Part shown: one piece after another, positions 23,958 to 31,525 of the stretch
Layout: the number at the start of each line of letters is the position of its first letter
Numbering within the stretch: the first letter of the stretch is position 1
NCBI RefSeq assembly: GCF_049999945.1
Contig: NZ_JBLYUB010000007.1
Coordinates: 62,001 to 126,000 of the forward strand
Reading direction: 5' to 3'
Source of the DNA: Planosporangium spinosum
GTDB taxonomy: Bacteria > Actinomycetota > Actinomycetes > Mycobacteriales > Micromonosporaceae
DNA length: 64,000 nt
The notes under the pieces: generated by a model
What the model saw: the letters and a program-made list of their open reading frames with translations, nothing else
Told to the model about the DNA's origin: nothing
Database searches by the model: none
Made by a program: the position numbers and the translations under genes

Positions 23958-24152
23958 TCAGGCGGCCCGGCGCGTGGTGGTGCTGTGGCGCCGCTCCAGG
24001 CGGACCGGGGCGAAGGACGCGATCAGCAGGGCGTCGCCGCAGTCGGAGCAGATCCACTCGTCACAGTCGGCGCCGTGACCGTCCTCGCACGGGGGCTGCT
24101 CGAACACGCGGAGTGTGGCGCAGTGGCCGCAGTAGAGCTCGAGGAATCGCAC
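23958..24152 (-). CDS. Small double-CxxC (zinc-ribbon-like) protein
   Basis: 64 residues beginning MRFLELYCGHCATL. Two Cys pairs, CGHC and CSDC, plus further Cys residues in PPCEDGHGADCDEW, make a likely zinc-binding or redox knuckle; the tail is basic (RLERRHSTTTRRAA). The GTG at 24152 is chosen because GGAGGT lies 6 nt before it, while the upstream GTG at 24170 has none. Similar tiny proteins occur in other actinomycetes; their function is unknown. Confidence 0.75.
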   Translation of the reverse strand: MRFLELYCGHCATLRVFEQPPCEDGHGADCDEWICSDCGDALLIASFAPVRLERRHSTTTRRAA

Positions 24153-24265
24153 CGCTGGACCTCCGTTCACTCAGCTACGAGCCTGCCACCCGGCGTGGCG
24201 GGAATGCGGCATTCCGGCCGGCGTGTCACCGGTGAATCGGGTTACCGGCCAGCCCGACAGGGACC

Positions 24266-24421
24266 GTGCGGCGCCGCGGGGAGACAACATCCGTGCGGCG
24301 CCACGGGGACCGCATCCGTGCGGCGCCGCGGGGAGACAACATCCGTGCGGCGCCACGGGGACCGCATCCGTGCGGCGCCGCGGGGAGACAACATCCGTGC
24401 GGCGCCACGGGGGCCGCATCC
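24266..24421. repeat. 52-bp unit repeated three times in tandem
   Basis: Each 52-bp unit is a 27-nt half ending GAGACAACATCC and a 25-nt half ending GGACCGCATCC. Both halves open with GTGCGGCGCC followed by a near-common GCGGGG/ACGGGG. Units lie at 24266-24317, 24318-24369 and 24370-24421; a seventh, divergent half follows. The copies are almost identical. The array occupies the 345-nt gap between the zinc-ribbon gene and the qcrB terminator, which otherwise holds nothing. Confidence 0.9.
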
Positions 24422-24444
24422 GTGCGGCTCCACGGGCAGAAACG

Positions 24445-24481
24445 AAGGGCGCCCGCCGGAAATATTCCGACGGGCGCCCTT
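24445..24481 (-). terminator. Terminator of the ctaE-qcrCAB operon
   Basis: Arms 24445-24460 and 24466-24481 (AAGGGCGCCCG core) pair with one mismatch. On the minus strand the stem lies 17 nt after the qcrB stop and is followed by a T-rich trail (TTCGTTTCT), the best intrinsic-terminator form in the window. Confidence 0.85.
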
Positions 24482-24497
24482 ACGTGTGGCGCGGCAG

Positions 24498-26123
24498 TTA
24501 CCGCTGACCGGTGCCGATCTCCTCGCGGGACGGGGCCGGCGAGACCGGGGCCTCGGCTCCGCGGGCCGGCGGGGCCGCCTCCTCGATCGGGAAGAAGAAG
24601 CCCTTGACCGTCGGCACGAGCGCGCCGAGGCGGTTCATCTTCTTCGGTACGACCCAGCCGGCGTAGGGCAGCTCGGCCGGGTGGCCGTGCTCGTCGACCG
24701 GCGCGAGCGGCTGGTGCACCTCGACGAAGCGCCCGTCCGGCATCCGCTTGATGATGCCGGTCTCCACGCCGTGGGCCAGCACCTCCCGGTCGTGCTGCTG
24801 CAGGCCCAGGCAGGCCCGGTAGGTCAGCCAGTACGCCAGCGGCGGCAGGAGCAGCAGGCCGACCCGGCCGGCCCAGGTCATCGCGTTCAGGCTGATGTGG
24901 AACTTCTCAGCGATCACGTCGTTGGCGCCGGAGAGCGCCAGCACGAGGTAGAACGCCAGGGCCATCGCGCCCAGGGACGTACGGGTGGGTACGTCACGGG
25001 GACGCTGCAGCAGGTGGTGTGCCCGCTTGTCCTTGGTCCACCGCGCCTCGATGAACGGGTAGAAGAGCGGCAGCATCGTCAGCACGCCCGGCAGGAACAC
25101 CGTCGGCCAGAACAGCGGCGGCAGCGTGTAGTGGTGCCCCGGCCACAGTGGGAAGCGGGCCTCCCACGGCGGCATCAGACGGGTCGAACCGTCCAGGAAC
25201 ATCACGTACCAGTCGGGCTGGCTCCCCGCGGAGACGACCGCCGCCTTGTACGGGCCGAACAGCCAGACCGGGTTGATCTGGAAGAGACCGCCGAGCACGG
25301 CGACCAGGCCGAAGCACAGCATGAAGAAGCCGCCGGCCTTGGCCGCGAAGCCCGGGAACATCCGGATGCCGACCACGTTGTCGTTGGTCCGGCCCGGCCC
25401 CGGCCACTGCGTGTGCTTCTGCTTGACCAGCAGGCCCATGTGGGCGGCGATCAGGCCGAGCAGGATGGCCGGTACGAGCAGGACGTGGGCGATGTAGAGC
25501 CGACCGAGGATCGCGTGGCCCGGGAACTCCCCGCCGAACAGCGAGGTCGCCACCCAGGTGCCGACCACCGGGATCGACATCATGATCGCGTGGGCGATGC
25601 GCAGACCGGTGCCGGACAGCGCGTCGTCGGGCAGCGAGTACCCGGCGAAGCCCTCGACGAAGCCCAGCCAGAACAGCAGCACGCCGATGATCCAGTTGAG
25701 TTCACGCGGCTTGCGGAACGCGCCGGTGAAGAACACCCGGAGCATGTGCACCACGATCGCGGCCATGAACAGCAGCGCCGCCCAGTGGTGCATCTGCCGC
25801 ATGATCAGGCCGCCACGGACCTCGAACGACAGCTGGAGGCTCGACTCGAACGCCCGGGACATCTCGATGCCCTTGAGCGGCGTGTACGGGCCGTTGTACT
25901 TGACCTCGTTCATCGACGGGTCGAACCAGAACGTCAGGAACGTACCGGTCAGTAGCAGGATGACGAACGAATAGAGCGCGATCTCACCCAGCAGGAACGA
26001 CCAGTGGTCGGGGAACACCTTGTTCAACAGGCGCCGCATGGGGGAGGAAACCTGTAGCCGATCGTCGATCTCCGCGCCGGCCTTGGCGGGCAACGCCGCC
26101 ATGTCTATCTTGCGTCGCTTCAC
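24498..26123 (-). CDS. qcrB: Cytochrome bc complex, cytochrome b subunit
   Basis: Diheme membrane subunit of the menaquinol:cytochrome c oxidoreductase, 541 residues. Heme ligands lie in MRQMHHWAALLFMAAIVVH and in the IAHAIMM/IAHVLLVP and AAHMG helices; the quinol-oxidation motif is SQPDWYVMF. The C-terminal extension (GHPAELPYAGWVVPKKMNR onward) is typical of actinobacterial QcrB. Its GTG start overlaps the qcrA stop (GTGA). It is the last gene of the ctaE-qcrC-qcrA-qcrB operon and is followed by a strong terminator. Confidence 0.95.
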   Translation of the reverse strand: MKRRKIDMAALPAKAGAEIDDRLQVSSPMRRLLNKVFPDHWSFLLGEIALYSFVILLLTGTFLTFWFDPSMNEVKYNGPYTPLKGIEMSRAFESSLQLSFEVRGGLIMRQMHHWAALLFMAAIVVHMLRVFFTGAFRKPRELNWIIGVLLFWLGFVEGFAGYSLPDDALSGTGLRIAHAIMMSIPVVGTWVATSLFGGEFPGHAILGRLYIAHVLLVPAILLGLIAAHMGLLVKQKHTQWPGPGRTNDNVVGIRMFPGFAAKAGGFFMLCFGLVAVLGGLFQINPVWLFGPYKAAVVSAGSQPDWYVMFLDGSTRLMPPWEARFPLWPGHHYTLPPLFWPTVFLPGVLTMLPLFYPFIEARWTKDKRAHHLLQRPRDVPTRTSLGAMALAFYLVLALSGANDVIAEKFHISLNAMTWAGRVGLLLLPPLAYWLTYRACLGLQQHDREVLAHGVETGIIKRMPDGRFVEVHQPLAPVDEHGHPAELPYAGWVVPKKMNRLGALVPTVKGFFFPIEEAAPPARGAEAPVSPAPSREEIGTGQR

Positions 26124-27187
26124 GGGCGCTCCCAGAACCCGGGCCCGATCGGGACCCTGAAATCAGACTTGGCTACCAGTACGCCGTCCTCGATGGCCAG
26201 CGGCAGCATCGGCAGCCGGCGCGTGGCCGGACCGAACACCGGCCGGGCGTTGTCCGTGATCTGGAACTGCGACTGGTGGCACGGGCACAGCAGGCGGTTG
26301 GTCTGCTGCTCGTAAAGGCTAGCCGGGCAGCCGGCGTGGGTGCAGATCTTCGAGTACGCCACGTAGTTGCCCCACATCGCGCCGCCGTTCTCGGCGTTGA
26401 CCTTGACGTGGTCGAGGTTCGACCGCAGCGTGTCGGCGTCCTGCTGGCGCAGGTGGATGAGCAGGACGGGCGAGTCGGCGTGCTCGTTGGTCGCGCCGCC
26501 GGGGACGCCGGGGAACACCGTCACCTGGCCGCCGACGCTGACGTCCTCGGGCCGGATCTCGCTGCCGTCCTCGCGGGTGAGCCGGATCAGCTTGCCGTTG
26601 GCCGGCTTCCATGCCGTCTCGAACAGCATGTTGCCCGGCTTCTTGATCATGCCGCCGATCAGCGGCGCGGCCGCGGCGAGGCCGAGCGGCGCCGCACCGA
26701 CCAGGAGCGCGCCCTTGAGCAGCGGGCGGCGCTGGATGCCGGTCTCGTCGGCCATGTTGAGCAGCGTCGCGCCGGTCAGCTTCCGCTCGGCCAGGTCCGC
26801 CTGGTCGTGGCGCTCCTGGATCGACACCTCTTCGGGGAGCAGCTTCTTGGCCCACACGACGATGGCGGCACCGAGGCAGGTCAGCGACCCGCCCAGGGTG
26901 ACGCCGAGCACCGTGTTGTAGAGCTTCTCGATGCCGCTGCCGGGCTTGTACTCCCACGGCCACCAGATGTAGGCGGCGACGAAGGCCAGCCCGAGCAGGC
27001 CGGTGAGCACGAACAGCAGTGCGATCGTCCGCTCGACGCGCTTCTCGGCGCGGGTGCCGGGCACCGGGAACCGGGGGGCGTAGTGGACGATCTCCACGCC
27101 GTCCCGCCGCGCTCCCTCTTTGACCAGGTCGAAGCGGGTCAGCTTCGGGTCGTTCACGTCGTAGTCGACGTCAGTCTGCGTACTCAT
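26120..27187 (-). CDS. qcrA: Rieske iron-sulfur subunit of the bc complex
   Basis: 355 residues. Actinobacterial type, with three membrane helices in the N-terminal half instead of one (about 55-74, 95-115, and the anchor near 160-180 after IQRRPLLKG, a twin-Arg-like segment). The [2Fe-2S] ligands are in CTHAGC (282-287) and CPCHQSQF (301-308), the cysteines also providing the disulfide. It takes electrons from menaquinol to the diheme QcrC. It overlaps qcrB by 4 bases and is overlapped by the qcrC stop. Confidence 0.95.
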   Translation of the reverse strand: MSTQTDVDYDVNDPKLTRFDLVKEGARRDGVEIVHYAPRFPVPGTRAEKRVERTIALLFVLTGLLGLAFVAAYIWWPWEYKPGSGIEKLYNTVLGVTLGGSLTCLGAAIVVWAKKLLPEEVSIQERHDQADLAERKLTGATLLNMADETGIQRRPLLKGALLVGAAPLGLAAAAPLIGGMIKKPGNMLFETAWKPANGKLIRLTREDGSEIRPEDVSVGGQVTVFPGVPGGATNEHADSPVLLIHLRQQDADTLRSNLDHVKVNAENGGAMWGNYVAYSKICTHAGCPASLYEQQTNRLLCPCHQSQFQITDNARPVFGPATRRLPMLPLAIEDGVLVAKSDFRVPIGPGFWERP

Positions 27188-28041
27188 GACTTTCCTGCAA
27201 TCCAGAGCGTCACGAACATGATCGAAACCATGCCCACCAGGAAGATCACCAGCGCCTCGGGGACCGGGCCGTAGCGGCCGAGGCCGAAGCCACCCGGGTC
27301 CTTGTCCTGCTTCTGGTACTGGATGTAGGCGATGATGTCCCGCTTCTCCTGCGGCGTCAGCTGGTTGTCACCGAACACCGGCATGTTCTGCGGGCCGCTG
27401 AGCATGGCCGCGTAGATCTGCCGGTCGGTGGACGGCTGGAGGCTCGGCGCGAACTTGCCGGAGGACAGGGCGCCGCCGTTGGTGCTGAACGCGTGGCAGG
27501 AGGCGCAGTTGACGCGGAACAGCTCGCCGCCCTTGGCGACGTCGCCACCCTCGCGCAGGTTCTCGCCGGCCGGCAGCTGCGGCCCGCCACCCAGCTCCTG
27601 GATGTACGCGCCCATCTGCTGCGCCTGCTCGGTGGTGAACATCGGCTGCTTGCGCTCCACCTGGGCCTGCTGCGGCCGCGCCGCGGGCATCCGGCCGGTC
27701 TCGACCTGGAACTCCACGTTCGCGGAGCCGACGCCGATCAGGCTCGGGCCGCGGCCCTGTGCGCCCTGGGCGTTCGGGCCGTGGCAGGTGGCGCAGCTCT
27801 GGTCGTACATCCGCTTGCCCAGCTGGGCCGCCTCGGACAGCTGCTTCGGCGCGTCCTCCGCCTGGCTGCCGGGCGCGAACGCGGTGTAGATGCCCCCGAC
27901 GATGGCGAGCGCGGTTACCAGTCGTACGCCGGCGAAGACGCGTCGGCGCAGGCGGCTTCTCCGTACCGGGCCGGCGAGCAGCCTGCCGCGTCGGTCTTCA
28001 CGTGGCGGACCGGCGGCGCCGGCCGAGTCGTCGACAGTCAT
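27184..28041 (-). CDS. qcrC: Diheme cytochrome c subunit of the bc complex
   Basis: 285 residues. Membrane-anchored at both ends: an N-terminal signal-anchor helix about 36-56 and a C-terminal helix VIFLVGMVSIMFVTLW. Two c-type heme sites, CATCH (83-87) and CASCH (179-183), each with downstream methionines. Two hemes let it replace a soluble cytochrome c and pass electrons straight to CtaC. An upstream GTG at 28086 is in frame, but the ATG at 28041 has AAAGG at good spacing and matches the family start. The stop overlaps qcrA. Confidence 0.93.
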   Translation of the reverse strand: MTVDDSAGAAGPPREDRRGRLLAGPVRRSRLRRRVFAGVRLVTALAIVGGIYTAFAPGSQAEDAPKQLSEAAQLGKRMYDQSCATCHGPNAQGAQGRGPSLIGVGSANVEFQVETGRMPAARPQQAQVERKQPMFTTEQAQQMGAYIQELGGGPQLPAGENLREGGDVAKGGELFRVNCASCHAFSTNGGALSSGKFAPSLQPSTDRQIYAAMLSGPQNMPVFGDNQLTPQEKRDIIAYIQYQKQDKDPGGFGLGRYGPVPEALVIFLVGMVSIMFVTLWIAGKS

Positions 28042-28111
28042 TTCCTCAACCTTTGTCGTCAGTACTACGTCGTCAGGACGGGCCACGGGTGCGAGTTGTG
28101 ACCCGGTCGCG

Positions 28112-28711
28112 TCACTTCAGCAGGTAGATCATGCTGAACAGCGCGACCCACACCAGGTCGACGAAGTGCCAGTAGTACGACACGACGATCGCCGAGGTGG
28201 CCTGCGCGGGCGTGAAACGCCCCATGGTGGATCGGATCATGAAGAAGATGAACGCCACCAGACCGCCGGTCACGTGCAGGCCGTGGAAACCGGTCGTCAG
28301 GTAGAACATCGATCCGTACCCGTCGCCGTTGATCTTGACGCCCTCTTCGACCAGGGTGCGGTACTCGTTCGCCTGGCCGAGCACGAAGACCAGACCCATG
28401 ACGAACGTGAGGGTGAACCACCGGCGCAGTGAGTGCACGTCGCCGCGCTCCGCGGCGAACACACCGAACTGGCAGGTGACCGACGACAGCACAAGGATCG
28501 TCGTGAAGGTCACGGCGTACGGCAGATTCAGGTGTGGGGTGTGTTCCTTCCACAGACCTGGCGCCGCCGCCCGGATGGAGAAGTACATCGCGAACAGTGC
28601 CGCGAAGAACATGAGCTCACTGGAGAGCCACACGATAGTTCCGACACTGACCATGTTGGGCCTGGTCAGTGAATGGATCTGACTCTTGGAGATGGCTGGG
28701 GCCGCAGTCAC
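28112..28711 (-). CDS. ctaE: Cytochrome c oxidase subunit III
   Basis: 199 residues with five membrane helices. Typical motifs are RPNMVSVGTIVWLSSELMFF, the loop YGSMFYLTTGFHGLHVTGG and the C-terminal SYYWHFVDLVWVALF. The start MTAAPAISKSQIHSL fits the family. AATAAT lies 6 nt before the GTG, a possible -10 for the operon. It is the first gene of ctaE-qcrC-qcrA-qcrB, an oxidase subunit transcribed with the bc complex, as in other actinobacteria with the fused supercomplex. Confidence 0.94.
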   Translation of the reverse strand: MTAAPAISKSQIHSLTRPNMVSVGTIVWLSSELMFFAALFAMYFSIRAAAPGLWKEHTPHLNLPYAVTFTTILVLSSVTCQFGVFAAERGDVHSLRRWFTLTFVMGLVFVLGQANEYRTLVEEGVKINGDGYGSMFYLTTGFHGLHVTGGLVAFIFFMIRSTMGRFTPAQATSAIVVSYYWHFVDLVWVALFSMIYLLK

Positions 28712-28850
28712 GCGGTCATTATTGCCCGCGACCAGGATCACTACGCGCCGGGGTCGCCGGATTAGTGCGTGTCGCCACCCGGTGGGCGTCGCGTACCGGG
28801 TCGACCGGTTGCCGCGCGGTGGGCGCCTGGGCGGCGGCGGGACGGGCGGC

Positions 28851-28856
28851 TAGCCT
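28851..28856 (+). promoter_or_regulatory. -10 box of leaderless type for the ctaG-like gene
   Basis: TAGCCT is followed by CGTGGC and the GTG at 28863 (6-nt gap). Confidence 0.55.
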
Positions 28857-28862
28857 CGTGGC

Positions 28863-29954
28863 GTGCAGTACCAAGACCCTGCGCTCACCATTCTCGCCCA
28901 TGGCGGAGACGACGAGCCGCTCGCCCCGCTGCGGGCCGGCACGCTGTTCCGCCTCGAACTCGACCCGTGGCTGGCGGTGGCGCTGCTGGCCGTCGCGATC
29001 GCCTACCTGTACGCCGTCTGGCGGCTGGAACGGCGCGGTGACCGGTGGCCGGCGCTTCGGACGGTGTCGTTCGTGGTCGCCGGCCTCGGTGGTATCGCGT
29101 CGGTCACACTCACCGGCATCGGCACCTACGACACCACCCTGCTGTCGGTGCACATGGTGCAGCACATGGTGCTGTCCATGATCGCCCCGATCTTCCTGGC
29201 GCTCGGCGCGCCGGTGACGCTGGCGCTGCGGACCCTGCCGCACGGCCCGCGGCGGGTGCTGCTGTCGGTCGTGCACAGCCGGGTCGCGAAGATCTGGACG
29301 TACCCCCTGTTCGCGTACGGGCTGTTCGTGGTGACCCCGTTCGCGCTGTACTTCACCGGCCTGTACGAGCTGACCATGCGCAACACGCTGGTCCACGAGC
29401 TGGTGCACCTGCACTTCATCGGGGTGGGCTGCCTGTTCTTCTGGCCGCTGCTGGGGATCGACCCGCTGCCCGGCCGCTGGCCGTACCCGGGCCGGGCGCT
29501 GCTGATGTTCCTGTCCACGCCGTTCCACACGGTCCTGGGTCTGACCGTGATGCAGAGCACCACGCTGCTCGGCGGCGACTGGTACCCGTCCCTGCGCCTC
29601 GGCTGGGCCGACCCGTTCACCGACCAGCGGCTGGCCGGCGGCATCCTGTGGGCCGGCGGCGAGGTGGTGAGCGTCACCATGCTCGGCGTGCTCGTGGTGC
29701 AGTGGATGCGCCACGCCGAACGCGAGGCGCGCCGGCTCGACCGCCGGCTCGACCGCGAGGAGATGATGGCCACCGCGCCGGGCGTCGGGGTCGCGCAGCC
29801 CGCCGGCGCGGCCGCCCCGGGCGCCGTGCCGGTCACGGGAGGCGCCGTGCCCACGGGCAACTCGCCGGAAGCGGCGACCGGAGCCGGAGAACGCGACGGC
29901 GGCGGGTACGATCCCCTCGGCAGTCGAGACACTCAGGGAGCCAGCAGCCGATGA
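28863..29954 (+). CDS. CtaG-like cytochrome c oxidase assembly protein
   Basis: 363 residues with seven or so membrane helices and the caa3_CtaG family histidine motifs HMVQHMVLSMIAP and HELVHLHFIGVGCLFFWP, plus DPLPGRWPYPGRALLMF and FHTVLGLTVM. These histidines and methionines suggest copper handling during oxidase maturation. The last 75 residues are a charged helix followed by an Ala/Gly/Pro tail. It is divergent from ctaE, so oxidase structural and assembly genes share one control region. It overlaps the next gene (ATGA). Confidence 0.88.
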   Translation: MQYQDPALTILAHGGDDEPLAPLRAGTLFRLELDPWLAVALLAVAIAYLYAVWRLERRGDRWPALRTVSFVVAGLGGIASVTLTGIGTYDTTLLSVHMVQHMVLSMIAPIFLALGAPVTLALRTLPHGPRRVLLSVVHSRVAKIWTYPLFAYGLFVVTPFALYFTGLYELTMRNTLVHELVHLHFIGVGCLFFWPLLGIDPLPGRWPYPGRALLMFLSTPFHTVLGLTVMQSTTLLGGDWYPSLRLGWADPFTDQRLAGGILWAGGEVVSVTMLGVLVVQWMRHAEREARRLDRRLDREEMMATAPGVGVAQPAGAAAPGAVPVTGGAVPTGNSPEAATGAGERDGGGYDPLGSRDTQGASSR

Positions 29955-30352
29955 CCGAGGGTAGCTACACGGTTCTGCTCTATAGCGACGACCCGCAGGT
30001 GCGGGAGCGGATGCGCCTGGCCATCGGCACGCGACCCGCCAAGGACCTGACGGTCCGGTTCGTGGAGTCGGCCACCTACGCCGAGACCGTCCGCATCGTC
30101 GACGACCAGGACGTGGATCTGGTCGTCCTGGACGGCGAGGCCGCCCCGGCCGGTGGCATCGGCATCGCGCGCCAGCTCAAGGACGAGCTGCCGGACGCGC
30201 CGCCGACCTGCGTGGTGATCGCCCGCGCCGCCGACCGCTGGCTCGCCGCGTACGCCCGCGTCGACGCCACGCTGGTCCACCCGCTCGACCCCATCCTCAC
30301 CGGGCGTACCGTGGCCGACCTGCTGCGCGGCCGCGCCGCCGTCACCGGATGA
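29951..30352 (+). CDS. Receiver-domain-like protein with degenerate active site
   Basis: 133 residues with the CheY-like layout: TVLLYSDDPQVRERM at the N-terminus (acidic pair), VDLVVLDGEAAPAGG (phosphoacceptor Asp position) and ARQLKDELPDAP. The conserved Thr/Ser position reads VVIARAAD and the conserved Lys-Pro reads LVHPLDP, so Thr and Lys are not kept. No output domain is attached. It is translationally coupled to the CtaG-like gene and is 7 nt before trpD. Probably a phosphorylation-independent regulator or adaptor; this is inference. Confidence 0.75.
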   Translation: MTEGSYTVLLYSDDPQVRERMRLAIGTRPAKDLTVRFVESATYAETVRIVDDQDVDLVVLDGEAAPAGGIGIARQLKDELPDAPPTCVVIARAADRWLAAYARVDATLVHPLDPILTGRTVADLLRGRAAVTG

Positions 30353-30359
30353 TTCGATC

Positions 30360-31418
30360 ATGAGCGAGCGGAGCTGGCGGACCCTGCTCGCGGCGCTGCT
30401 GCGGGCCGAGGAACTGTCGACCGAGGACACCGCCTGGGCCATGGACGAGATCATGTCCGGTGGTGCCACGCCGGTGCAGATCGCGGCGTTCGCGGTCGCG
30501 CTGCGGGCCAAGGGGGAGAGCCCCGCGGAGATCGCCGGGCTGGTCGAGGCGATGGTCGCCAGCGCCGTCCGGGTGGAGCTGCCGGCCCCGGTACGGGCGT
30601 CCGCCGTCGACATCGTCGGCACCGGTGGTGACGGTGCCCACACCGTCAACATCTCCACCATGTCCGCCGTCGTGGTCGCCGCGGCCGGCGTACCGGTCAT
30701 CAAGCACGGCAACCGGGCCGCCTCGTCGTTGTGCGGTGCGGCCGACCTGTTGGAGGAGCTCGGCGTCCCGCTCGACCTCGGCCCGGCCGGGGTGGCCCGG
30801 TGCGTGACCGAGGTAGGGATCGGGTTCTGCTTCGCCGCGCGGTACCACCCCGGCATGCGTCACGCCGGTGTACCGCGCCGTGAGATGGGTGTGCCCACGT
30901 TCTTCAACTTCCTGGGCCCGCTGACCAACCCGGCTCAGCCGGCGAACGCGGCGGTGGGCTGTGCCGACCCCCGGATGGCCGGGGTCATGGCCGAGGTGTT
31001 CGCCAGCCGGGGTGACTCGGTCCTGGTCATGCGGGGCGAGGACGGGCTCGACGAGTTCACCACCGCCGCGCCGACCCGGGTGTGGGCGGTCCGCGACGGT
31101 CGCGTGACCGAGACCGTGGTCGACGCCGCCGACCTGGGCGTCGACCGCTCGCGACCGGGCGACCTGCGCGGCGGGGACGCCCGGTTCAATGCCGAGGTGG
31201 CGCGCGACATCTTCGCCGGCAAGCCCGGTCCGGTCCGGGAGGCGGTGCTGGTCAACGCCGCCGCGGCGCTGACCGCGCAGGCCGGCTGGGGCGACGACCT
31301 CGGTGCGGCGCTACGTGCCGGGATCGAGCGGGCCGCCGCCACGATCGACTCGGGCGCCGCCGGTGACCTGCTGCACCGCTGGGTCGCCACGGCGAAGGTG
31401 GCCCAGCAGGCCCGGTAG
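30360..31418 (+). CDS. trpD: Anthranilate phosphoribosyltransferase
   Basis: Joins anthranilate to PRPP, the second step of tryptophan synthesis. 352 residues. PRPP and anthranilate motifs are intact: VDIVGTGGDGAHTVNIST (GTGGD 87-91), KHGNRAASS (from Lys115), GVPTFFNFLGPLTNPA and the Mg-binding DGLDE. The first 15 coding bases, ATGAGCGAGCGGAGC, recur at 34.7 kb on the other strand. It is located next to respiratory genes and away from other trp genes, as in mycobacteria. Confidence 0.95.
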   Translation: MSERSWRTLLAALLRAEELSTEDTAWAMDEIMSGGATPVQIAAFAVALRAKGESPAEIAGLVEAMVASAVRVELPAPVRASAVDIVGTGGDGAHTVNISTMSAVVVAAAGVPVIKHGNRAASSLCGAADLLEELGVPLDLGPAGVARCVTEVGIGFCFAARYHPGMRHAGVPRREMGVPTFFNFLGPLTNPAQPANAAVGCADPRMAGVMAEVFASRGDSVLVMRGEDGLDEFTTAAPTRVWAVRDGRVTETVVDAADLGVDRSRPGDLRGGDARFNAEVARDIFAGKPGPVREAVLVNAAAALTAQAGWGDDLGAALRAGIERAAATIDSGAAGDLLHRWVATAKVAQQAR

Positions 31419-31513
31419 CGCCGCTGGGTGACCGGATCCCGGGGTGATGCCCGGGTACCCGCCGGGTGAGGCGGCCGTGCCCGCGCGGCCCCCCGGGTGA
31501 CCGTCGACCGGGA

Positions 31514-31519
31514 TAGTGT
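31514..31519 (+). promoter_or_regulatory. -10 box of leaderless type for the S9 peptidase
   Basis: TAGTGT is followed by CCGGTC and the ATG at 31526 (6-nt gap). Confidence 0.55.
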
Positions 31520-31525
31520 CCGGTC

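Noticed and set aside
24266..24421. CRISPR array
   Set aside because: Units are contiguous tandem copies without variable spacers, and no cas gene is present.
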